Origin: Melieria omissa
Taxonomy: Eukaryota; Arthropoda; Insecta; Diptera; Ulidiidae
DNA length: 64,000 nucleotides
Direction: 5' to 3'
Assembly: GCA_963971225.1 (NCBI GenBank)
Contig: OZ020268.1
Location: 50,208,404-50,272,403 of the forward strand
Shown piece by piece: positions 56,610 through 64,000 of this stretch. Made by a program: the position numbers and the translations under genes. Under the pieces are notes generated by a model. It ran no database searches. It was not told the DNA's origin and was given only the letters and a program-made list of their open reading frames with translations. How positions within the stretch are numbered: the stretch's first letter is position 1; each line of letters begins with the position of its first letter.

Positions 56610-58120
56610 TACTCTTACTCTACACTTTTCAATATCAACAAAAACCAAAAAATATGGGCATCAAAATTACTTAACTTTGTCATTTAAGAATAATTAAATT
56701 CATCTCATTTCGGTGGGGGTTCTATACATAACTTTTGAGCCCAATGCCATTTGTTGTTATATTTTTCGTCCACAATTTATCTAAAAATAGATTTTTGGGG
56801 ATATTTTTTAGTCATGTAAAAAGAAAACACGTGACACACGTGACACAGTGTGTCCTTCGATACATATTCTGCGCATTGACAGTCCACCAACCTGAAACCA
56901 CCACCTTGAACAGCAACAAACTCCATGCAACATTTTCATGTGTCTTGCACGAACAAATATTACTGCTGCCTTTATCTTTTGACACCATGGCAACACTAAA
57001 AGTCGAATGACTTGAGGCATGTCCAGCTGTCGCAGTTTGTACGCCATTCGACGTCCATCAACGCCTGTTCAGTGCGCTGCGAATGTCCATAAAGCAATTT
57101 GCGCCGCATTTATTATTCAACGCGTTTTAATGGCAAAACTTTTCCCACTGTCAAACCGAACGTCGCTCGGGCACATTAACCAACAGCGATCAGAGCGACA
57201 TGAAGAAAATTCGCGTTCGCACAATTGACGCTGACTTTTTATGTACCGTGAATTATTTGCGGTCAAATGCAAAAACAAACCAATATGCCAAACTTGTCAA
57301 CACAGCTTAGCTCAAATGTAACAAAAAGTTAACAATTTTCGACATTAGATTTTTGTTTTGTTGTTGTTGTTGTTCGCACTGTGCAGCCAATAGTTTGGTG
57401 CTCTTGTCACTTAAACGAACCATTGAAAATCTGGCTAAATTTATCAAATGTCATTAACGAAAAGTGGCAGCGACGACACCAATGCCAAGAACAATAACAA
57501 GAAGAAGAGCAACCAGAACAGAGCTTAGAAAGTGACAAGCAATGACAAAATGAGCACTCACCCACACACACAAAAGCAGCATAAAGCCAAATCAACAACA
57601 ACAAAAATGGCAGTAACGGTCCACTTGCATTGCATTGGCTTAGTTATGGCTCAGTTAGTTGGACGTTTGACACATACCAACACACACAGCCACATGCGTG
57701 TTGGGCGTTGATAGCTAACGTTGTGTGGCAGCATAGCAGTTGCACATTAAAAATTTAACAGAGACCCACATGAACGACGCGCTGATCCTTTTTGCGGCGG
57801 GTCAGCGTTGTTCGCCATTCGTCTTTCAGTTGGCTGTTTCAGCACGTCTGAATTATTTCCCATGCGATTAGGGCTGCTGAAGGCTGTTGTCTGCCGTACA
57901 GCGGCCTCTTCAAAGTGCTAGAGTTGCATTTCGAAGTATATATATGTATGTATAGGTAGGAAATTGCACAAAATGGCCTCTGTTTAGACTAATTGAAGCA
58001 TTTAGATTCAAGATTAAAAATATTATACATAATTGAATTTTTTAACCCTTTACAGTTTAACTTTAATTGTAATTTAGTGACTAATGCAAACGTCATCACA
58101 GCGACATGCGACAATTGTTT
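56610..58120. other. No gene recognised
   Basis: Mixed sequence with a TTG run (57358-57374) and short frames only. Confidence 0.5.
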
Positions 58121-58128
58121 GCATGAAA

Positions 58129-58200
58129 GTTAGGTTAGGTCAGGTTAAGTTAGATTACAGAAGTTCACTAGGAGTTCCTGTTGCGTCCATTGTGATTCCT
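58129..58200 (-). mobile_element. Degenerate GGTTA-tailed LINE 3' end
   Basis: TTAGGTTAGGTCAGGTTAAG is followed by CCATTGTGATTCC, in the same relative order as the tail and CCATTGTGATACC of the LINE at 46953-47045. Heavily diverged. Confidence 0.5.
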
Positions 58201-58269
58201 GTTTCTTAAAATCCGGTGCTCTTGCCTATCTGTTGGGTTCCCTGGTTGATTGGATGTGAAGAAATTGTC

Positions 58270-58385
58270 TAGATCAGTAATCAGCTTAACTGTACAGTTG
58301 GCAGTTTTTCTTTCATCTGTTTCATGTGGATACCAATAAAAGTAGACGAGTGTTTCACTAGCCCGATCTGGGAATCGAACCTAGC
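58270..58385 (-). mobile_element. 5'-truncated tRNA-derived SINE
   Basis: Second copy of the family at 3850-4190. It has a perfect B box GGTTCGATTCC (58371-58381 on the minus strand), then GTGAAACACTCGTCTACTT, CATGAAACAGATGAAAG and AAAAACTG. The A box and head are missing. Confidence 0.72.
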
Positions 58386-59062
58386 GCCTCTTTTATGGGA
58401 AAATTTTTACCTATCAGAAATTTCCAACTATTCAAAGCATAAATGAAAGAAAAATTCAACAATTGAGTTCACTTCCTGCCAGACATTCTTTCGACCCCAA
58501 AGTTGCCTGGGAGCAACTTCACCTATTTATCATCTTATAGCAAAAGCTACAATTGATTTATGGGTTTAATTAAAGTAGGCACCAACAAATTCATATTTTT
58601 ACAAATTCTAAACATTTTACTGTCATTTTACTTCAAAATAATTTCCAATAATTTGCAGCGATATCAGGGAAAGTTTGTGTGAAGTCTACGAGTTGAGCGC
58701 GTTTGATTAAAACCCTGTTTCTTAAAAAATGGTTAAATAAAATCAAAGTGATAATTTTGTATTTATTGAACCCGTTTTTAAATTTATTTAACCCGTTTTA
58801 AGCTAAAATTGTTCGAAAGTAAACTAGCTTTAGAACTCTAACAAAGAGGCGTGGCGACTTCAAATGTTGTGTGCACACTTCTTAGGCAAATGGTTCATGA
58901 TTTAAATACCAACAAGTAATATCGAGATACAGGTTAAAATTCGGGGTGGAAAGGGTTAAATGTTTGATTTTCCAAACACTTTGGGCCACATTCCAAAGTG
59001 CTTATCGCCTTTAAATTGAACACTCAATTCGTTGCATTGTTAAGCCAAAAACTTGTTTAAAC
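58386..59062. other. No gene recognised
   Basis: AT-rich, no frames of note. Confidence 0.5.
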
Positions 59063-59065
59063 TAG

Positions 59066-59232
59066 TAATTTGGCAGTAAAGAGATTTCATAACAACAACA
59101 ACAAAAACAAAGACAATAATAAAGTCAAAAACAATTTGGCAGCAATGTGTTTTCATAACAACAACAAAAATGAAGACAATAAAGTCAAAAACAATTTGGC
59201 AGCAATGTGTTTTCATAACAACAAGAACAACC
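59066..59232 (+). repeat. Tandem repeat, about 60-66 bp, 3 copies
   Basis: TTTGGCAGCAATGTGTTTTC at 59135 and 59195 is followed each time by ATAACAACAA and, once, GACAATAAAGTCAAAAACAA. A diverged first copy begins near 59068. The two later copies are nearly identical. Confidence 0.93.
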
Positions 59233-59786
59233 AACACCAACTCCAATAAAATCCGTTGTGCCAAAAGTGTTGGTGTCCAAATCATTTTTTGGCACAATTG
59301 CAAAGTTTGTTGCTTCTTTTATTTATTTGCGTGCAATTTGCTTGGCTTACAGTGATATGCCATCAGAAACACAAACAAACAAACAAACCCACACATACAT
59401 ACATATATACTTTCTATACTCTCTGTCAGATATACATTGTATCAGATAATTTTGTCCGCTTCATGCTTAATGACACATATACAAACAAACATACAATTGT
59501 TGTAGTTGTACAACTTTTGGCCTGACCAAATGTTTCAAACATTTGCGCAAAAAAATAAACAAAATTATTGGTCACCAGGGTTTGACCAAAGTTTGTGTCA
59601 AGTTGAAATTGTTTGTTAATTTTGCATGACTTCGACATTTCGTATGGTTTGTAATTTTGGTCTTTTATTGCCAACAGCAGACGACTGTCAACAACAATGA
59701 CGTTGTGATGGTCATTTGGCAAAAAGGGATGAATGCTACTGCGTTCATTAAAAGTTCAAACATTTTTAATGAAGCGATTAGGAGTG

Positions 59787-59788
<2 letters not shown>

Positions 59789-59836
<48 letters not shown>
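59789..59836 (+). repeat. (TG)n microsatellite, 24 units
   Basis: Perfect TG dinucleotide run of 48 bases. Confidence 0.98.
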
Positions 59837-59839
<3 letters not shown>

Positions 59840-60650
59840 TGGTTATGCATAATAATCAGTTGATTAATATGAGAAAAGATGCGGTCAGTTAAGAGGGTTT
59901 TTGTGTATTCGAGTATTCATACATATACGTATATATATGTACATATCTGTAATGATTTAGTTATAAGTATGAAATGCGCACTTTGACTGTGAAAAAGTTG
60001 TACACATTTTGCATTGAATGTTGGGTTAGGTTCGGTTGAGTGAGGTTGAATGATGAGCTAAAAAAACATGTAAAAAAATTGCCCCTCAAAATGAAATCCT
60101 GTGTGCCCACATCCACAATCCTGTTTACATTAATCATTTGAGGTGGCAGTGATAGGTTAGGCTTCTACTTACTCTTTTTCATACACTTTACCCTAATTTC
60201 TTATCTACAATCCATATCTGTTTTTCCAAAAATTTTAATAATTGCACACAAATTGTTTCTCAATGCAAAAATAAATAATTCTACACTTTATTAACAAATG
60301 TTTCTTACAATTTGTTTTCTGATTCTTTAAGCAGTGACATTATAAAAGCTTTTTTCGTTTTTCAATTTGTTACCTCGTTTTTATGTGATTAGTACATGAA
60401 GATTCATAAAAAAATACTCGTTGTTATTCCAAAAAATTACAACAAATCGAATTAATTCCAAACCAATATAACCAAAAATGGCTTTAAAATTGTTAATTTG
60501 ACACTTTCAAATAACTAAACAGCTAATACAAATAATAATAGCAGAAATGCTGCAAGCAAAAATTGCATTTTAAAATTTCAATTTTAAAAAACGTTCATAA
60601 AATGCTTTCAAATTAGCGCTGCAATTATAAAACAATACAAAAAAATACAA
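59837..60650. other. No gene recognised; 3' flank of the SETD3-type gene
   Basis: AT-rich. A GGGTTAGGTTCGGTTGAG at 60020 may be another decayed GGTTA tail; too short to call. Confidence 0.5.
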
Positions 60651-60656
60651 ACTACA

Positions 60657-60662
60657 TTTATT
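60657..60662 (-). terminator. Polyadenylation signal AATAAA of the SETD3-type gene
   Basis: AATAAA on the minus strand, about 95 bases past the stop codon at 60758. It is the nearest canonical signal downstream, so the 3' UTR is probably about 110-130 nt. Confidence 0.6.
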
Positions 60663-60757
60663 TGGACTTTGTTCTTTGAGCATCAAAACAATGGCCGCTT
60701 GAGTTTGACTGGTTTGGCGTTTTCGTTCACCGAGAGCGAATGCGTTAACTGGCGCGC

Positions 60758-61590
60758 TTAGGCTTTGGTGCGTTGCTTGGCATAGTCGAGCGCCGCCTCG
60801 AGTATGCGCTTCTCTAGTACGCGATACTCCAGCAGCATGTTGGCCACATAACTCAACGGCGTTTCGCGGCTTTTGTGCGCTGCCAGCAGCTCCTCGTCCG
60901 CCTGCAGCGTGCTGGGAAAAACACGCAGCAGCAGCATGAGGCGCGTCTGCAAGTACTGCCATGTCTTTGACTCGAGCGCCGTTTCCAATGCACAATCGAT
61001 ATGCAGCAAGTCCATGGCACGTTCGGACGTAATCCAGTGCTCCAGCTGCTGCACGTTCATGTTGAAAACACGCACAAAGGCCAGCAGCTCCGGTGAGATG
61101 TAATCGGGTGCGGGCAGCACTTTCAGTTCGCTGTTCTTTGGTATTTTCAGCAGCTGCAGCAACTCGGCACGTTGCTTGTACAGTGCGTCCGAAGTGCTTA
61201 GGCCCAGCTTAATGGAGACACTGTCCTTCGGGTTGGTGGGATTGATAAAGCTGCAAAGTAGTAGAAAAAAACAAGCAGATTAAGGACAAAGTGAGAAGCA
61301 AAAAACTGCATGAAACGCACCCATTGTGCACCATCAAGTCGGCATTCGAGCGATCGCCGTAGTGTATGAAGATTTGTTCGCCGCACTTGAAATCAGCCTG
61401 AGCGGCACTGTCCATGGCGTGCGTTTCCATGTTGTAGAACGAGGTGACCTCGCCCTGGCGATGATTGGCCATGTCCCAGAAGGGTATAAGCGCGGCAATG
61501 GTCTCCGGCTGACTAGGGGTCGCGTCGGACGCTGCGGACTGCAAGCGAGGAATCATGTTCTCGCGCGTCATCACCGTGGAAACGGCCCAA
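60758..61590 (-). CDS. Setd3: SETD3-type actin-histidine N-methyltransferase, last two coding exons (partial)
   Basis: SETD3 enzymes methylate a histidine of actin in the cytoplasm, using S-adenosylmethionine. Two exons are visible: 61590-61321, preceded by TTTGCAG, and 61250-60758, joined by a 70 bp intron (61320-61251) with GTGCGT donor and TTTGCAG acceptor. They add 253 codons and a stop at 60758-60760. The first exon reads WAVSTVMTRENMIP, ALIPFWDMANHRQGE with the conserved Asn-His of SET domains, FKCGEQIFIHYGDRSNADL with the conserved Tyr, and HNG. The splice restores HNGFINPTNPK, followed by SVSIKLGLSTSDALY and an alpha-helical stretch typical of the Rubisco-LSMT substrate-binding domain. 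The C terminus lacks the long acidic tail of vertebrate SETD3. About half of a normal enzyme (roughly 500 residues) is missing upstream; the first codon is split (xx|T). No earlier exon was recognised up to 64000. Confidence 0.93.
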
Positions 61591-62710
61591 CTGCAAAGTG
61601 AAGAAGAGCAGAAAACAGTGTTTTCGTTATTTGTTAATAGTAATGAATCAAATATTCATGATTACAGCTACTAGTCGGTAAATTGAATCAAGCAATCAAC
61701 GGATTCTTAAATGAAAACGATGAAAGCAATAATGCAAACCCAACCAACCGACCATTAATTAGTTAAGCAACAGCGAAACACATCCAGAATTTCGCTATAA
61801 ACTGGCCCAGACAAAAACTCACAAATCGTCTGCCTGTTGCCGCCAATATGCTGAAAAGTTTTCAAGTCAACGCAATTATGAAAAAGGCCAACGATGCCGA
61901 TAAGCCGCACAAACGACTGAACCAACGCCAACCACTGACTGACTGACGACTTGACGTTCATGACGATGACGACGCAGTCGCTGCGGTTTAACGCTGACCA
62001 GCAGTCGAGCGCAGCTGACGTTTGGAATAGTAGGTCAGCAAACATGACAACTTCTATTCGACGGGCTTAGAAGAGTGGCACAAGTTTTACGTTATTTCTT
62101 TTACACCTTTTACACTGACGCTGGCTGCAATGTCTAAAAGCGGGCAGCTTACAATTTGCATTTTAAAATTAATTTAATTGGGCATGAATTTTTAATTAAA
62201 ATATATTAGCCAGCAGAACGTGTAACCTAACCTCGGCTGTGGCGAGTGGTGAACCGTGGAGAAGGGAGAGAGCGAGAGACATAAAAGTTTTGCTTGACGC
62301 TTTGCTGACTGGGTGGGTGGGTTATTGGCGACAGTGTTGGCTGAAGCTGAATTGATTTATGGTGCTTAGAGCAACAAATCCACTGCATACTTTTAGGCGC
62401 AGTGGTTCAGTTTATGATTGGAGGGTACACAATTTTTAGTAGAGGAATGGCACAAGTTTGTGGTATTAGGAATGAAGCGAGTTAGTAGGTGGAGAGTTAC
62501 GGTTGAGGAGTTATAGTTGAAAATGTATAGTTGAAGTGTACTTTTGTCACTAAGGCACTGAAATCTGTTGGATAAACGTAGTAGTAATAGTAGTTAATCA
62601 TTGTAGAGCTATAGTTGAGGAGTTGTAGTATTTTTGTAACTGAGACACTGAAATCTAGTGGTGGTTGCTCGATTTCTAACAGACTGGCTGCAGTAATGAG
62701 AAAAGCAGAT
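61591..62710 (-). other. Probable intron of the SETD3-type gene
   Basis: Lies upstream of the splice acceptor at 61591-61593. A 96-codon minus frame (61755-62045) does not match the expected SETD3 sequence before WAVSTVM and is not called. A CCTAACCTCGG at 62224 resembles a short GGTTA tail. Confidence 0.6.
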
Positions 62711-62712
62711 TT

Positions 62713-63180
62713 CAAACCTCAAAACTAGTCTCTTTGGATACTTTTTGCAACTTGCTTCTGTATGTTAAGACTACATTTGAGTCCTTGACCATTGCCAGGT
62801 GTACGTTTTTAACGCTAAGAGTTCCAGATCCAGATCCAAGTTTCTTCCTTAGTCTCTTTGAAATTTAAGAATAAGGAAAACGTTTAAAAAATTTACACAA
62901 TTCAATGTTTTTAACATCCAAGGCTCGATTTTAAGCCTCCTCTGAAACTGGCCCCAGATCCTTTCTGCAAGTTTCTTCCTTAGGATAGGCTGAACTGGCT
63001 GGTCTCAAGGGCCGCACGTGGATTCCGTTCGAGTCCTAACCATTGCCAGATGGATATTAAAATAATAATAATGTGTTTTCCATTTAAAAAAATTTCCCTT
63101 TGGTCATTTTTAGACCTCAAAACTGGACTCAAATTCTTTTTGCAAGTTCTTCCTGAAATCTTAGGATGGATTAGACTGAC
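62713..63180 (+). repeat. Degenerate tandem units marked by CCTCAAAACTGG..TCCTTTTTGCAAG
   Basis: The phrase (A/G)ACCTCAAAACTGGCC, with AGATCCTTTTTGCAAGTTTC and GAGTCCT.ACCATTGCCAG following, appears near 62716, 62935 and 63112. It appears again at 63942 after a 0.7 kb interruption. Period about 180-220 bp. Confidence 0.75.
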
Positions 63181-63417
63181 TTCTTAGTTCATTCAGTGTT
63201 TATGAATAAAAAAAAACGAGTGCGCTTATGACCACACGACTGAAGTGAAACTTCTTTCGCTCCATCTGTATGTACATATATATATATATATGTGTGTGTA
63301 CAATATATACATATATGTACATATACATATATTAATTTTCTACAAATATTTAAACTTGTTTTATGTTCTCATTGGTAAATTAATTTTTTTGCATAGATCT
63401 TTTATTTTCGTAAAGAA

Positions 63418-63541
63418 AAGAAAGTGTGCGCGCGCACTGCTCTCTCTTGCTCCTACACTGTGATACAGACAATAGGCCTGCAGTGTGCTATGAGAGGAAG
63501 AGAGAAAGAAAATGTGCGCGCGTACTGCTGTCTCTTGCTTA
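63418..63541 (+). repeat. Duplicated GTGCGCGCGCACTGCT motif, 88 bp apart
   Basis: AGAAAGTGTGCGCGCGCACTGCT.TCTCTTGCT near 63420 recurs as AGAAAATGTGCGCGCGTACTGCT.TCTCTTGCT near 63508. The block leads directly into the 83 bp tandem array. Confidence 0.88.
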
Positions 63542-63550
63542 TATCCCCCA

Positions 63551-63882
63551 CTCAACTCCCGTTCGCCTCGCCCGATCACACTTTTCGTAACGCGTTCGCC
63601 AGCTTACTCCCCAAGTTAAGCGTGCGTAAACCACTCAACTTCCGTTCGCCTCGCCCGATCACACTTTTCGTAACGCCTTCGCCAACTTACTCCCCAAATC
63701 AAGCGTGCGTAAACCACTCAACTCCCGTTCGCCTCGCCCGATCACACTTTTCGTAACGCGTTCGCCAGCTTACTCCCCAAGTTAAGCGTGCGTAAACCAC
63801 TCAACTTCCGTTCGCCTCGCCCGATCACACTTTTCGTAACGCGTTCGCCAGCTTACTCCCCATGCCAAGCGTGCGTAAAGAA
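63551..63882 (+). repeat. Four near-identical 83 bp tandem units, CpG-rich
   Basis: Units begin at 63551, 63634, 63717 and 63800, exactly 83 bp apart, and differ at only a few positions. Each contains CTCAACTCCCGTTCGCCTCG, CCCGATCACACTTTTCGTAA, CGCGTTCGCCAGCTTACTCC and AAGCGTGCGTAAACCA. They are much richer in GC and CpG than the surroundings. The period is not a multiple of 3, and frames across it only reflect the repeats. Confidence 0.97.
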
Positions 63883-64000
63883 GTTTCACTTCAAAAACAG
63901 TATCTTTTTCATTTACAAAAATGTATTTGTCATCGGCTTCAGACCTCAAAACTGGCCTAAAGATCCTTTTTGAAGGTTAAGGTTGGACTTTCTTACGTTA
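63883..64000 (+). other. Resumption of the 62713-63180 repeat
   Basis: CAGACCTCAAAACTGGCCTAAAGATCCTTTTTGAAGG at 63941 (a near copy of the earlier units) shows that the older array continues here after the CpG-rich block. Confidence 0.7.

Noticed and set aside
61755..62045. Upstream exon of the SETD3-type gene
   Set aside because: The translation does not match what should precede WAVSTVM in this family, and the possible donor at about 61822 gives no convincing join.
63424..63973. Long frames with repeated peptides at the right end
   Set aside because: Produced by the 83 bp tandem repeat, whose period is not a multiple of three.
1..64000. CRISPR array, bacterial operon or phage-type system
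   Set aside because: Repeats here are degenerate tandem units without uniform spacers, and all coding traces are eukaryotic transposons or the SETD3-type gene.

Overview
The window is eukaryotic, AT-rich and almost free of host coding sequence. It holds mariner, hAT and Jockey-type elements and tRNA-derived SINEs, has many (CAA)n/(TTG)n and (CA)n runs, and carries one spliced gene with a 70 bp intron. Together these point to an insect, most likely a higher fly; a tephritid fruit fly would fit, but nothing here proves the species.

The only host gene I can support is at the right end on the minus strand: the last two coding exons (61590-61321 and 61250-60758) of a SETD3-type actin-histidine N-methyltransferase. 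They carry the end of the SET domain and the Rubisco-LSMT-like substrate-binding domain, with an AATAAA signal about 95 bp past the stop. The 5' exons are not recognisable before base 64000, so they probably lie outside the window behind an intron longer than 2.4 kb. Everything left of about 60.6 kb is 3' flanking DNA of this gene, or intron of something else.

That flank is a graveyard of mobile elements. The best preserved is a non-LTR retrotransposon (about 10759-14183, minus) with an intact 961-codon endonuclease/reverse-transcriptase ORF and an A tail. Others, read from decayed or short traces, are: mariner transposase relics (7.3-8.0 kb and 21.8-22.6 kb); an internally deleted Tc1/mariner element with clean inverted repeats (53455-54074); an internally deleted hAT element with a recognisable C-terminal dimerisation segment (42318-43444) and a nested palindromic MITE (42471-42627); several other MITE-like inverted-repeat elements (22687-23153, 36750-36905, 43602-43940 and a 47 bp TTAA-flanked palindrome at 44715-44761); 3' ends of RNase H-type LINEs with GGTTA-repeat tails (23.4, 35.4, 47.0, 58.1 kb); and tRNA-derived SINEs (3.85-4.19, 21.30-21.45, 58.27-58.38 kb).

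Between these lie an unusual number of short degenerate tandem arrays with 60-185 bp periods. At least one (18.45-18.9 kb) is a tandem amplification of a LINE C-terminal coding segment, suggesting how such arrays begin. One repeat type occurs as two arrays about 8 kb apart in opposite orientation (8.15-8.8 and 16.7-17.46 kb), on either side of the intact retrotransposon. No rRNA, functional tRNA, CRISPR or bacterial-type system was seen.
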